Source: V1-33 sp039795165 | Lineage (GTDB): Bacteria > Verrucomicrobiota > Verrucomicrobiia > Verrucomicrobiales > V1-33 | Direction: 5' to 3' | Assembly (NCBI GenBank): GCA_039795165.1 | Contig: JBDKER010000001.1 | Location: 62,001-126,000, forward strand | Length of the DNA stretch: 64,000 nucleotides | Shown: in pieces, positions 1-9,334 of the stretch | How the letters are laid out: every line of letters starts with the position of its first letter | Numbering within the stretch: the first letter of the stretch is position 1 | The notes under the pieces: model-generated | Database searches by the model: none | What the model saw: only the letters and a program-made list of their open reading frames with translations | Told to the model about the DNA's origin: nothing | Translations under genes and position numbers: made by a program

Positions 1-1835
1 ACGCGGGCGGGGAGTTCGGTGGGTGGGCAGCGGAAGAGGAGTCGGCTGGGCCGGAGGGGGTCGTTGCCTGCGCTGCGGCGGCAGCAGACGAGCGAGAGAC
101 AGCCGGTGCTGCGGCGGCAGGCCAGCATGGAGGTGAGGAGGAAGGAATCGCGGGCGAGGCGGGAGTCGTTGGCGCGGAGGCCGAGGGCGAGGCGAGATCC
201 ATCGGGGAGCCATGCATCCCCGAGCGTGCTGTCCGGTACCATGCCTTCGTTGGCGCCGGCGATGAAGAGCTGGGGGTTATCGTTCCACGGGAGTTCAAGC
301 CAGCCGGCGATGGCTTCCGCGTCTTCGGGTTGCGGCGGGTAGAGTCTGGTGGGTTTGAGGAGGTGGAGGAGGAAATCGATGCTGTCTGCGGGTGAGGGGG
401 AGAGTTGAGCCGTGGCGAAGGCTGTATCGGTGGCGAGGGCGGCTTCCGTGATGGCGCTGGCGGCGTCTTCGAGGAGGGGTCCGGTGGTTTGGCCGAGGGA
501 GGTACCGAGGAAGGCGAGGATGGGATCGAGGGACTGGGCTGACGCCAGATTTCTCCGGAGGATCGTGAGGAACTCCGTGGCGGCGGACGCGTTGCTGGCG
601 ATGGAGGTATCGTGGTCTGGTCTGGGAGCACCTACCGGGATGGCGGCGGCTGCCTTTGTTGCGTCCGAGGCGATCTGGTGGGCGATGGTGAGGGTGGCGG
701 GGATACGGGAGGCGATGAACTGGTCCCAGTCGCTGCGGACTTTGGAGGGAAAGCGGAGTCCGGGGATGGCGAGGATCTGGGAAGCGGCGGTGATGCTGTC
801 GTGGCGGAGGAGGTCGCGCACGAGCTGGAGTGTCCATGCGAGGGAGGCGCGGTGGAAGGGGAGGCCTGCGGGGTCGTAGGCTGCGAAGCCAGCCTGGGCG
901 GCTGAGTTGAGGAAAGCGGCAGTGACTTCTGGGTCGGCTGATCCGATGCTGGGGAGGTCAATCTGTGTGCGGCTGGCGGTGGTCCACTGGCTGGTGAGGA
1001 AAGTGGCGGCGTCGGCGGGTTGGTCGAAGACCTTGAGGGAGGCTGCGGGGTTATGGATGGGGATGTCGCCGGTGGTCCAATCCGAGGGGAGGGGATTGCC
1101 GTGGGGGAGGAAGCGGTGGGCTTCCGATTCCGGGGCGTGGATGAGGATGGTGACGGCGGTGCCGTTTTTCCCGAGGGCGTCGAGGGCCGTGGCGAGGAGT
1201 GGGGAGGCGTCCGGAACGGCGGCTACGACGATGCGGCGGACTCCATCGGGCGGGGTGCCGGTCTTTGCGTTGCGGAGGCGTTCTGCGTGCGGGTCCGGAA
1301 GGTTGGCGGCGGCGAGTCTGGCGAGGGCTGAAGCTTCCAGCGAGGCAAGTTGCTGCCAGCGTTCGGCTTCCTCGTGGTCCGGTCCGAGACGCTGGGCGGC
1401 GGTGGTGAAATCGAGGCAGGCCTCGTCGAGGAGCGAGCGGAGTTTGAGGAGGTCCGAGGCTGTGCTGAGGGCCCATGCCTGATCGCGCTGGGGGGGATCG
1501 ATGGGAAAAACGGCGCGGAACTGGTCGAGGGGCAGGTCGAGGAGGCAGCGGGTCCAGAGGGCGAGTTCGCAGGCGCGGAGTTCGCGTGGGTTTTCCGTGG
1601 TAGGTGGGGAGACGACTGCTTCCGGGGTAGTGATGCGGGGTGGGAGGAGGGCTGCGCCGCGGCTGGCGGCGGTGCGGGCTAGCGATTCGCGGAGGCGGCG
1701 GCCTGCTTCTGCCGAGGGGACTACGACGAGGGTATCGGCCAGATTGAGGGGGCCGTTAGACCATTCACTGGCGAGCCATGAGGAGACCTGGGGGAGGAGG
1801 TGTAGGTCCCATGTCAGAAAAATACGCTGAGGCAT
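1..1835 (-). CDS. AddB-like double-strand-break repair helicase/nuclease, partial (C-terminus beyond window)
   Basis: The minus strand is open from an ATG at 1835 to the left edge, about 611 codons with no stop. It begins MPQRIFLTWDLHLLPQ, as AddB-type proteins do. Near residues 525-570 it reads LFIAGANEGMVPDS, then LGLRANDSRLARDSFLL. This matches the conserved C-terminal helicase-fold segment of AddB/RecB-like proteins (GxNEGxxP). In this family that part precedes a PD-(D/E)XK nuclease domain with an iron-sulfur site, which would lie outside the window. The expected role is RecBCD-like end resection together with an AddA helicase. I see no clear Walker A motif, which is common in AddB of this type. 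It sits 51 bases downstream of the cardiolipin synthase gene on the same strand. The subfamily assignment is from motif recognition only. Confidence 0.72.
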   Translation of the reverse strand, partial: MPQRIFLTWDLHLLPQVSSWLASEWSNGPLNLADTLVVVPSAEAGRRLRESLARTAASRGAALLPPRITTPEAVVSPPTTENPRELRACELALWTRCLLDLPLDQFRAVFPIDPPQRDQAWALSTASDLLKLRSLLDEACLDFTTAAQRLGPDHEEAERWQQLASLEASALARLAAANLPDPHAERLRNAKTGTPPDGVRRIVVAAVPDASPLLATALDALGKNGTAVTILIHAPESEAHRFLPHGNPLPSDWTTGDIPIHNPAASLKVFDQPADAATFLTSQWTTASRTQIDLPSIGSADPEVTAAFLNSAAQAGFAAYDPAGLPFHRASLAWTLQLVRDLLRHDSITAASQILAIPGLRFPSKVRSDWDQFIASRIPATLTIAHQIASDATKAAAAIPVGAPRPDHDTSIASNASAATEFLTILRRNLASAQSLDPILAFLGTSLGQTTGPLLEDAASAITEAALATDTAFATAQLSPSPADSIDFLLHLLKPTRLYPPQPEDAEAIAGWLELPWNDNPQLFIAGANEGMVPDSTLGDAWLPDGSRLALGLRANDSRLARDSFLLTSMLACRRSTGCLSLVCCRRSAGNDPLRPSRLLFRCPPTELPAR

Positions 1836-1886
1836 GAAACCCGATGGTTCCGGGTGGGTTTGGCTGCAACGGTCAAAGCTTCCGCA

Positions 1887-3287
1887 TTAGAGGAGAGGGG
1901 CGAGCGGGCGGAAGACCGCTTCGGCGATGCGGAGCCAGTGGGAGCGGTTGAGGTGATCGGTCAGGGTGACTTCCGAGGCATTGTCGGCGTTGCCGAGGAA
2001 GAGGTGTTCGGCGGTGGCGGCGGCCTGCGGGGAAGACAGGAGGACATTCAGTTCGAAATTGATGCGGAGCGAGCGAATGTCGAGGTTGGCGCTGCCGAGC
2101 ATGGCGCATTGGCCATCGACGGTGAGGACTTTGGCGTGGAGGAGGCGCGGGTGGTAGCGGAAGAGGCGGACGCCGTGCGGGAGGAGGTCCTCGAAGTAGG
2201 AGCGGGTGACGTGGGTGAGGTAGGCGTGGTTTCCCTTTTCCGGGACCATGATGCGGACGTCGACGCCGCGCATGGCAGCGAGCTGGAGGGCGGCGACGAG
2301 GGGAGGTTCCGGGACGAAGTAGGGGGTCATCATCCAGACCCGTGTGCGGGCCTGCTGGAGGATGGCGAGGGTGGTGAGCTGGATTTCGTTGAGGTCATTG
2401 TCCGGACTGCCTGGGACGACTTGAACGCCGACGGTGCCGCAGCGGCGGGGGGAGGGTTGGAATGCTGGGTCGGTGAGAGATTCACCTGTCGAGAAGAGCC
2501 AGTCTTCGGCGAAGACTTCCGCGAGCTGGAGAACAGTGGGACCGCGGAGGCGGACGGCGGCGTCCCGGTGCGGGGGATCGGGGTGATCGCCGCCCCAGTA
2601 TTCATTGCCGATGTTCATGCCGCCGGTGAGGGCGGTGGTTCCGTCGGTGATGACGAGTTTGCGGTGGTTGCGGAGGTTGAGGTGGAAACGGCCGCTGAGT
2701 GGGGCGAAGGTCCGGAACCATGAGAAGCGGCCGCCGGCGGCTTCCAGCGGGGCGAAGAAGCGGCGTGAAGTCCAGAGGCTGCCGATTTCGTCCACGAGGA
2801 CGCGGACGGCGACGCCGCGCTGGGCGGCCTGGGTGAGTGCGTCGAGGACCATGAGGCCTGCGCGGTCGGGTCGCCAGATGTAGAATTCGACGTGGATGTG
2901 GTGGCGGGCCGATGCGATGGCGTCGAGCAGGACGGGGAAGAACGAAGTGCCGTCAGGGAGGATATCGGCGGCATTGCCGGCGGTGGCTGGGCGGCCGTTG
3001 ATGGCGGAGAGTTCCGGGAGGGCGAGGATTTTATCCGGGGGGAGTTCTGCGGCGGTGGGTGGGTGGGGTACGGCGGCGACCGCGGCGAGGCGCTGGCGGC
3101 GGACTTTTTCCGATCCCATGAGGAGGTAGAGGATGCCGCCGATGCCCGGGAAGAGGAGGATGGCCCAGAGCCATGCGAGGGTGGCGTTGGGTGATTTGGT
3201 GCGTTGGGCGAGCAGGTGGGGGATGAGGCCCCACTGGAGCAGGATGAGGGCGAGGGTCCCGTACCATGCCCAATCGATTTCTCTCAT
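1887..3287 (-). CDS. cls: cardiolipin synthase, phospholipase D family
   Basis: The 466-residue protein makes cardiolipin from two phosphatidylglycerol molecules at the inner membrane. Two N-terminal membrane segments (about residues 8-27 and 36-57) precede two phospholipase D domains. Both HKD motifs are intact: H208-x-K210-x4-D215 in NHRKLVITDGTTALTGG and H384-x-K386-x4-D391 in LLHAKVLTVDGQ. Length and order match bacterial ClsA-type enzymes. It lies in a minus-strand run with lnt and an AEC transporter, which fits a membrane-biogenesis neighbourhood. The ATG at 3287 places the first membrane helix directly at the N-terminus. No Shine-Dalgarno site is visible. Confidence 0.93.
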   Translation of the reverse strand: MREIDWAWYGTLALILLQWGLIPHLLAQRTKSPNATLAWLWAILLFPGIGGILYLLMGSEKVRRQRLAAVAAVPHPPTAAELPPDKILALPELSAINGRPATAGNAADILPDGTSFFPVLLDAIASARHHIHVEFYIWRPDRAGLMVLDALTQAAQRGVAVRVLVDEIGSLWTSRRFFAPLEAAGGRFSWFRTFAPLSGRFHLNLRNHRKLVITDGTTALTGGMNIGNEYWGGDHPDPPHRDAAVRLRGPTVLQLAEVFAEDWLFSTGESLTDPAFQPSPRRCGTVGVQVVPGSPDNDLNEIQLTTLAILQQARTRVWMMTPYFVPEPPLVAALQLAAMRGVDVRIMVPEKGNHAYLTHVTRSYFEDLLPHGVRLFRYHPRLLHAKVLTVDGQCAMLGSANLDIRSLRINFELNVLLSSPQAAATAEHLFLGNADNASEVTLTDHLNRSHWLRIAEAVFRPLAPLL

Positions 3288-3343
3288 GGTGGGTGCATGA
3301 TGGTCTGCGGGGCTGGGTTAGGCCAGGGCAGAATGGCTGGGAA

Positions 3344-4327
3344 TCAGCCGAGCCAGCGGAGGGCGAAGCGGACGGCGAACGGGATGGTGACGAGGCTGAG
3401 GAGGGTGGTGGCGACGATGACGCGGAGGGCGGTGGCTTCGTGGCCACCGTAGCGCCGGGCGATGATCATGGGGAAGACTGCGGCTGGCATGGCCGCCTGG
3501 ATGGCGATGACGTGGCGGAAGTCCGTGCTGGCCTTGTGGAGGAGGAGCATGGTGCCGATCATGGTGAGTGGGAGGATGGCGAGCCGCATGATGATTCCTG
3601 CGGTGGCGGCGCGGAAGTCGCCGAGCCAGCCTGGGCGGCCCATGAGGTCACCAAGGGTGGCACCGACGAGGAGGAGGCCGATGGGGACGGCGCAGTCGCC
3701 CAGCATGGCGGTGGTGCGCTGGACTGTGGAAAGAGCCCATGAGGCCGGGTGGTCAGGTGAGGCGAAGGGGGTCCAGTTGACGAGGTTGAGGAGGAGGCCG
3801 GCGACGATGGAGAGGACGACTGGGTTGAGCATGTTGCGGAAGGCTCCGTGGGCAGAGGGCTGCATGAGCCAGACGCCTGCGGTCCAGAGGACGAGTTCGA
3901 CGCCGAGGCTGTAGACGAAGAGGACGCCCATCCAGTCGCCGCCTGGGAAGAGGACCGACATGACGGGGATGGGGAGGTAGCCGTAGTTCTGGATGGAGCA
4001 GGCGAGGGCGAAGGTGCGGCGGGTGGTGGGTTCGCGTAGGCCGAAGGCGGGAGCGGCGGCGAACGACAGGGCACCGCCGAGGATCATGAAGAAGACTCCG
4101 CAGGCGAAGGGGATGACGACATTTTCCGGTTTCAGGAGGGCTTGATTGCCGACCACGTTCTGGAGGATGAAGCAGGGGTAGGTGACATTGACGGCGAGTC
4201 CGATGAGGGCGGAGTCGCTGGCGGGAGAGAGGATGGCGAGGCGGCGGAGGAGGGCTCCGGTGGCCATGATGAGGAACACCGGGAGGGCCGCGGTGATGAG
4301 GAGGGCGGAAGATAGGTCTGCCGGCAT
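3344..4327 (-). CDS. AEC family transporter (auxin efflux carrier / malonate permease type)
   Basis: The 327-residue, very hydrophobic protein has about ten predicted membrane segments in the AEC (Mem_trans) pattern. The segment AVNVTYPCFILQNV near residue 50 resembles the first conserved AEC block, and SIQNYGYLPIPVM near 110 the Asn/Gly/Pro-containing central block. Bacterial members export or import small organic acids or amino-acid derivatives. The substrate cannot be read from the sequence. It lies 15 bases after the thioesterase gene and 56 bases before cls on the same strand, so co-transcription is likely. Confidence 0.85.
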   Translation of the reverse strand: MPADLSSALLITAALPVFLIMATGALLRRLAILSPASDSALIGLAVNVTYPCFILQNVVGNQALLKPENVVIPFACGVFFMILGGALSFAAAPAFGLREPTTRRTFALACSIQNYGYLPIPVMSVLFPGGDWMGVLFVYSLGVELVLWTAGVWLMQPSAHGAFRNMLNPVVLSIVAGLLLNLVNWTPFASPDHPASWALSTVQRTTAMLGDCAVPIGLLLVGATLGDLMGRPGWLGDFRAATAGIIMRLAILPLTMIGTMLLLHKASTDFRHVIAIQAAMPAAVFPMIIARRYGGHEATALRVIVATTLLSLVTIPFAVRFALRWLG

Positions 4328-4342
4328 GCGGGTGGCGGGGGA

Positions 4343-4777
4343 TCAGGCGGGCTGGCGGGCGGGACCGAGGTGGGGCCAGCGGTTTTTCCAGTCGGCGGGG
4401 AGCCGGATGGGTTTGCCCTTGGGGAGTTCGAGGAGGGCGAGTTGCTGGCGGCAGGTGATGAGGAGGGCGTCGTCGGCGGGGCGGACGATTTCGAAGGCGC
4501 ACCAGAACTTGGCGCGGTCGAATGAATCGAGCCATGCGCGGACGGTGAGGAGGTCGGCGAGCCGGGCGGGGCTGCGGTAATCGATTTCCGTGCGGATGAC
4601 GGCGGCGAACTGGTTGTGGTCGGCCATGGTGCGCACGCTGAGTCCGATGTGATTGCCGAGTCTGGTGCGGGCGGTTTCGATGAAGCGGAGGTAGGCGATA
4701 TTGTGGACGACGCCGCCGGCATCGGTGTCGAAGAACATGACTTCCTCGGAGGTTTCGGTGCGGGGGGGTGAGGTCAT
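4343..4777 (-). CDS. YbgC/FadM-like acyl-CoA thioesterase (hotdog fold)
   Basis: The 144-residue single-domain hotdog protein carries the 4-hydroxybenzoyl-CoA thioesterase signature FFDTDAGGVVHNIAYL near residues 15-30. Asp19 aligns with the catalytic Asp18 of E. coli YbgC. It is expected to hydrolyse acyl-CoA or acyl-ACP thioesters in the cytoplasm. In many bacteria YbgC is linked with tol-pal, but here it follows lnt and its ATG overlaps the lnt stop by four bases (ATGA), which implies translational coupling. Its acyl specificity is unknown. Confidence 0.86.
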   Translation of the reverse strand: MTSPPRTETSEEVMFFDTDAGGVVHNIAYLRFIETARTRLGNHIGLSVRTMADHNQFAAVIRTEIDYRSPARLADLLTVRAWLDSFDRAKFWCAFEIVRPADDALLITCRQQLALLELPKGKPIRLPADWKNRWPHLGPARQPA

Positions 4778-6300
4778 GGGGAGCGGTGGCGCGGGCGGAG
4801 GAGGAAGAGGCCGGCGAGGGCAGCGGTGGCGGCGGTGGTGGAGAAAGCGTTGCCGTGGCGGGCGAAGAAGGTGGGTGGTGAGGCTGAGGGAGAGATCTGG
4901 GTGAGGATGGTGCCGTGGGTGAAGGGGGGGAGGGAGGTGGTGATGGTGCCGGTGGGGTCGATGGTGCAGGAGAATCCGGTATTGGCGCAGCGGATCATGG
5001 GGCGGCGGAGTTCGAGGCAGCGCCAGCGGGCATTGAGGGCGTGGATGGTGGCAGCGGGGCTGTCATGGAACCAGTTGTCGTTGGTGGCATTGACGATGAT
5101 CTGGGGGGAGGCGCGGACGAACTGGCGGGCGTGGCTGCCGATGGTGTCTTCGAAGCAGACGAGCGGGATGATTTCCGTCTGCTGGGCTGGGCCTGGGAGG
5201 GTGAGCGGGGACAGGGAAGTACCGCGGGCGAAGTCGCGCGGGATGAGGTGACCGAGCATGGATTCGAGGAAAGGGAACTGGCGGCGGAACGGGATGAATT
5301 CGCCGAAGGGGACGAGGCGGACCTTGGCATGGAGCTGGAAGTTGTCCGACTTTCCCGAGATGAGAGCGATGCAGTTGCGTGGGTTCCAGTCGTCTGGGGC
5401 GGCACCGTCGATGGTTTCCGCGTCGCAGCCTGTGAGGAGGTGCGTGTGACTGGAGAGGAGGGCGTCGAAGGCACCCGAGCCGGCGGCGTCGTGGAACCAG
5501 CCCGGGAGGGCGGATTCCGGCCAGACGATGAGGTCCGGCTGGGAGGTCAGCGTGGCGAGGCTGGCCGCGATGAGTTCGTCGTAGCGGCGCTGCTGAACGG
5601 AGTCGTCGCCGAACATTTTGTCCTGCATGCTGACATTGGGCTGGACGATGGCGACCTTGAGGGGTGGTGGTGTTGGTTCAGTCGGCTGGAATGGGAATGC
5701 GAGTGGGGCGAAGGCGAGGGTGGCGGTGGTGGCGAGGGCGGCCCAGATGGCGGGGTGATGGGGTCTGGGGAAGGCGAGGCACTGGAGAGTGATGGGAAAG
5801 AAGGCGGTTCCGGTGACGCCGAGGCAGGGGGCCCAGTCGCGCAGGCCGGGGAGCGTTGCGAGAGGGACGGCGGCACCGTTCCATGGGAAACCGCTGAGGA
5901 GAGTGCCGCGGAGCCATTCGAGACCGCACCAGAGGCCACCGAGGGCGCAGGCCGAAGCGAGGCGGCGGGGCCATGGGGCGGGCTGGGTGTGCGTGGTGGC
6001 GGCGGCGGCCCAGATGGCGGGGTAGAGGGCGAGGTAGGCCACGAGGGCGAGCATGCCGGGGGTGGTCACGTGACAGATCCACCAGAGGGTGGCTCCGAAG
6101 AATGCGGCACCAGCGAGCCAGCCGCGGCGGAAGCCCGTCCATGCGGAGCGGGGGCCGTGCTGGAGGGCGGCGAGCAGCGGGACGAGCCAGACGAATGCGA
6201 GGAGGGAGGAACCGGCAGGAGAATCCTGAGGCCAGAGGAAGGGGATGGCGAGGAGGAGTCCGCTGAGGACCGCGAGGAGAGCCGGGACGAACCGCCGCAT
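4774..6300 (-). CDS. lnt: apolipoprotein N-acyltransferase
   Basis: The 508-residue enzyme adds the third acyl chain to the N-terminal cysteine of lipoproteins in the inner membrane. The N-terminal 200 residues hold about seven hydrophobic segments, followed by a periplasmic nitrilase-type domain beginning LKVAIVQPNVSM. The catalytic triad is complete: Glu262 in IVWPESALPGW, Lys326 in AKVRLVPFGEF and Cys382 in PLVCFED, close in position to E267/K335/C387 of E. coli Lnt. Its presence shows that the organism makes triacylated lipoproteins and is consistent with a Gram-negative envelope. It starts 11 bases after the phosphohexomutase gene and overlaps the thioesterase gene. Confidence 0.95.
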   Translation of the reverse strand: MRRFVPALLAVLSGLLLAIPFLWPQDSPAGSSLLAFVWLVPLLAALQHGPRSAWTGFRRGWLAGAAFFGATLWWICHVTTPGMLALVAYLALYPAIWAAAATTHTQPAPWPRRLASACALGGLWCGLEWLRGTLLSGFPWNGAAVPLATLPGLRDWAPCLGVTGTAFFPITLQCLAFPRPHHPAIWAALATTATLAFAPLAFPFQPTEPTPPPLKVAIVQPNVSMQDKMFGDDSVQQRRYDELIAASLATLTSQPDLIVWPESALPGWFHDAAGSGAFDALLSSHTHLLTGCDAETIDGAAPDDWNPRNCIALISGKSDNFQLHAKVRLVPFGEFIPFRRQFPFLESMLGHLIPRDFARGTSLSPLTLPGPAQQTEIIPLVCFEDTIGSHARQFVRASPQIIVNATNDNWFHDSPAATIHALNARWRCLELRRPMIRCANTGFSCTIDPTGTITTSLPPFTHGTILTQISPSASPPTFFARHGNAFSTTAATAALAGLFLLRPRHRSP

Positions 6301-6311
6301 GGTGGGAGGGA

Positions 6312-8282
6312 TCAGGAAGCGAGGCGGCGGTCGATGTCCGCTTTGACATCCTTCCAGAGCCGGTCGATCGAGGCGCGGACCTCGCTGCGGATCTGTGGGA
6401 TCTGGTCGAGCGGCAGGGCTGAGCCGTCGGCGGGGAGGCGGGAGGCGAAGAAGTAGAATTTGACCTTGGGTTCCGTGCCCGAGGGACGGACCGCGAAGCG
6501 GCGGCCGTCGGCGAGTTCCGTGACGAGCATGTTTTCCTTCGGGATGAGGTCGCCTTCCTCGTCGAGGACGTCCTGTTTTCCGTAGTGGGTCATGCGGGTG
6601 ACGGTGGTGCCGTCGAGAGTGGAGGGAGGGGAAGCGGCGTAGCTTTCGACGAGTTTGTGGATTTTGAGCGAGCCGTCGGCTCCGGGGAATTCCGGGCTTT
6701 CGGTATGTTCGACGAAGACGCCGTAGCGGGACGAGACTTCGTCGAGGAGGTCGGGGACGGTGAGGCCGCGGCTGGCGGCGCAGGCGGCGAGTTCTGCGAA
6801 CATGACGACTGCGCTGTTGCCGTCCTTGTCGCGGATCCAGTCGCTTCCGAGGTAGCCGTAGCTTTCCTCGCCGCCGAAGACGAAGAAGCGGCTGTGGGCG
6901 AGGCGGGCGTCGCGGCTTTCGGTGTCGCTGAGCTGGCGGTAGCGTGCGCGGATGTCCGGTGGGAGGGCGCGTTCGTATTTCCCGAGTTTACCGCCGATGA
7001 ATTTGAATCCGGTGAGGGTATTGACGCAGGGGACGCCGAAGGCCTTGGCGATGGTGTCCTGGAGAGGGGTGGTCACGATGGTTTTGACGACGACGGCGTG
7101 GCTGCGGTTCTGTTCCGTGAGAATGCCGAGGTCGAAGAATGTCTGGAGGCGGTACCATGCCATGAGCGAGCCGATCTGATTGCCCGTGATGAGCTGCATC
7201 TGGCCGCTGCGGTTGCGGACGGCGACGCCCATGCGGTCGCAGTCCGGGTCTGTGCCTATGACGATGTCAGCGTGTTCCTTTTCGGCGAGGTCGAGGGCCA
7301 TCTGGAGGGCGGCGGCGTTTTCCGGGTTGGGGGAAGCGACGGTGGGGAAGCGGCCGTCGGGCACGTCCTGTTCCGGGACGGTGAGGAACTGGAAGCCGAG
7401 CATGCGGAGGACATTGGGAACGTGAACGCCGCCGGTGCCGTGGATGGGGGTGTAGACGATTTTGAGGCTGCGGGCTTTCTCGAGGAGGCTGGGCTGGAGC
7501 ATGACGCCCTTGAGTCGGGCGAGGTAGGCGTCATCGATTTCCGACCCGAGGAAGCGGAGTTCCCCTTGCTGGCTGGGAGGGAGGGGGGTGTACTGGTCCG
7601 AAGTGACGGCATTGACTTCGTTGAGGATGCCTGTGGCGATGGGGTCGAGGATGGGATCGCCTTCTTCAAAGTAGACCTTGTAGCCGTTGTCGTGGGCTGG
7701 GTTGTGGCTGGCGGTGAGCATGACGCCGCCGGTGGCGTTGACGTGGCGGACGGCGAAGGAGAGTTCCGGGGTGGGGCGGTGGGAATCGAAGAGCCAGACA
7801 TCCACGCCGCTTTCCGTCATGATGCGGGCGGAGAATTCGGCGAATTCGCGGGCGAAGTGGCGGGTATCGTGGCTGAAGACGACGGACGGGCGGCCGGGAC
7901 GGTTCTGGGATTTCCAGTAGGTGGTGAGGAAGCGTGCGAAGCCGCGGTTGGCGCGGGTGAGGTTGAAGAAATTGAGGGCGTTGGTGCCGACGCAGGGGAA
8001 CTGGGGCCGGGAGCCGGCTGGGGCGTTGCCTTGTTCGGCGGCGGTGATGATTTTCCCGATGGTGCGGCCGCGGAGGCCGCTGGTGCCGAAGGCGAGTTTT
8101 TTGAAGAAGCGGTCGTTGAGTTCGTGCCACTGGCCTGCGGAGGCGAGTTCCGAGAGGCTGGCGAGAACGACGGGGTCGGTGCTGGCCGCGGCGAGTTCGA
8201 GGAGGTTGGCGTGGCTGGCGGGGAGGAGGAGGCTGCGGGCGAGGGCGGCGTCGGCGGCGGATTTCAGTTCTTCGAGTTGCAT
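6312..8282 (-). CDS. phosphoglucomutase/phosphomannomutase family phosphohexomutase
   Basis: The 656-residue alpha-D-phosphohexomutase interconverts sugar 1- and 6-phosphates. The phosphoserine loop is TASHNP with Ser192, the metal loop is GTDPDCDRMGV, the sugar-specificity loop is FGGEESYGY, and the phosphate-binding C-terminal loop is RPSGTEPKVKF. The extended N-terminus and the length resemble PgcA-type phosphoglucomutases rather than the 450-residue AlgC/GlmM group. The metal loop reads DPDCDR where DGDGDR is the consensus, with the key aspartates kept. I chose the ATG at 8282 (MQLEELKSAADAAL). The open frame continues 75 codons upstream, but that part would overlap the divergent methyltransferase gene and has no family similarity. 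Confidence 0.9.
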   Translation of the reverse strand: MQLEELKSAADAALARSLLLPASHANLLELAAASTDPVVLASLSELASAGQWHELNDRFFKKLAFGTSGLRGRTIGKIITAAEQGNAPAGSRPQFPCVGTNALNFFNLTRANRGFARFLTTYWKSQNRPGRPSVVFSHDTRHFAREFAEFSARIMTESGVDVWLFDSHRPTPELSFAVRHVNATGGVMLTASHNPAHDNGYKVYFEEGDPILDPIATGILNEVNAVTSDQYTPLPPSQQGELRFLGSEIDDAYLARLKGVMLQPSLLEKARSLKIVYTPIHGTGGVHVPNVLRMLGFQFLTVPEQDVPDGRFPTVASPNPENAAALQMALDLAEKEHADIVIGTDPDCDRMGVAVRNRSGQMQLITGNQIGSLMAWYRLQTFFDLGILTEQNRSHAVVVKTIVTTPLQDTIAKAFGVPCVNTLTGFKFIGGKLGKYERALPPDIRARYRQLSDTESRDARLAHSRFFVFGGEESYGYLGSDWIRDKDGNSAVVMFAELAACAASRGLTVPDLLDEVSSRYGVFVEHTESPEFPGADGSLKIHKLVESYAASPPSTLDGTTVTRMTHYGKQDVLDEEGDLIPKENMLVTELADGRRFAVRPSGTEPKVKFYFFASRLPADGSALPLDQIPQIRSEVRASIDRLWKDVKADIDRRLAS

Positions 8283-8361
8283 GTCGGGGCGGAAGCGCGG
8301 AAGTGGCGTGGAATCTGAGGGTGATTGCCGGGGAGGCAAGCCCGGAAGCCTTGCAGTTGTC

Positions 8362-9303
8362 ATGCCGGAAGCGAGCCGAGATTTGCAGAACGGGGGTCGG
8401 TTGGCCGACGCGGTGGCGTTGCGTGGGCGGATGGGGTTGCCGTCTGGGGAGACGGAAGCGTACCGGGTGGTTGATGGCGGGGCCGATGGGTTTCCCGGGA
8501 TTTTCATCGATTCCTTTGCGGGTCACTGGCTGGTGCAGACGCTGGGCGATGCGTGGCCGGCCTGGTTGGAGGGAACGCAGCTGGTGGCTGGCTGGCGTTC
8601 GCTGTCGTGGAAGCGACTGGAGCGTCAGGACAAGAAGGCACCTGAGCCGATGGCTGGGGAAGTTCCGGTGGGGGAATTTCCGGTGCGGGAACTTGGCTGG
8701 CGGTATGGGATAGATTTCGGGGTTGGGTACAGTCAGGGCCTGTTCATTGATCAGAGGGAGCAGAAGGAAGCGGTGCGGAGGCGGGTGCGTGCGGGTGACC
8801 GGGTGCTCAATCTCTTTGCGTATACGTGTGCGTTCAGCGTGGTGGCGGCGGGGAGCGGGGCGGTGACGACCAGTGTGGATCTGTCGCGGCCGTTTCTGGA
8901 ATGGGGGAAGCGGAATTTTGCGGCAAATGGGCTGGATGTGTCGGCGCATTATTTCTGCCGTGGGGATGCGGGCGAGTGGCTGCCGCGCTTTGCGGCGAAG
9001 GGTCGGCGCTGGCATGGGATTGTGCTCGATCCGCCGACCTTTTCCCGGAATGGGGAGGGCCGGGTGTGGCGGGTGGAACGGGATCTTGGTGAGATGGTGG
9101 CTGATTGTCTGCGGGTTCTTGAGCCTGGAGGGTGGCTCCAGGTGTCGTCGAATCACCGTGGGTTGAGCGAGGCGCAGTTCCGCGGGCTGCTGGCTGCGGG
9201 TGCGCGGCTGGCTGGGCGGGAAGTGCGGCGGTGGGAACCGGGGTCGATGCCGCCGGATTTCCGGGGGGAGCATTATCTCCGGGTGGTGACCATGGTGGCC
9301 TGA
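8362..9303 (+). CDS. class I SAM-dependent rRNA methyltransferase, RlmI-like without PUA domain
   Basis: The 313-residue protein resembles the C-terminal two-thirds of RlmI/RlmK-type 23S rRNA cytosine-C5 methyltransferases. The region ADGFPGIFID near 41-50 matches the central domain of that family. GLFIDQR (126-132) precedes SAM motif I VLNLFAYTCAFSV (148-160), and VLDPPTFSRN near 221-230 is the catalytic NPPY-like loop. RlmI of E. coli is 396 residues with an N-terminal PUA domain, which is missing here. The start at 8362 leaves 79 bases to the divergent mutase gene. The frame is open further upstream, but inside that gene. The exact rRNA target is not determinable. Confidence 0.82.
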   Translation: MPEASRDLQNGGRLADAVALRGRMGLPSGETEAYRVVDGGADGFPGIFIDSFAGHWLVQTLGDAWPAWLEGTQLVAGWRSLSWKRLERQDKKAPEPMAGEVPVGEFPVRELGWRYGIDFGVGYSQGLFIDQREQKEAVRRRVRAGDRVLNLFAYTCAFSVVAAGSGAVTTSVDLSRPFLEWGKRNFAANGLDVSAHYFCRGDAGEWLPRFAAKGRRWHGIVLDPPTFSRNGEGRVWRVERDLGEMVADCLRVLEPGGWLQVSSNHRGLSEAQFRGLLAAGARLAGREVRRWEPGSMPPDFRGEHYLRVVTMVA

Positions 9304-9334
9304 TCCGGGTGTGGCTGGGCGGCTGCGGGAGGAT

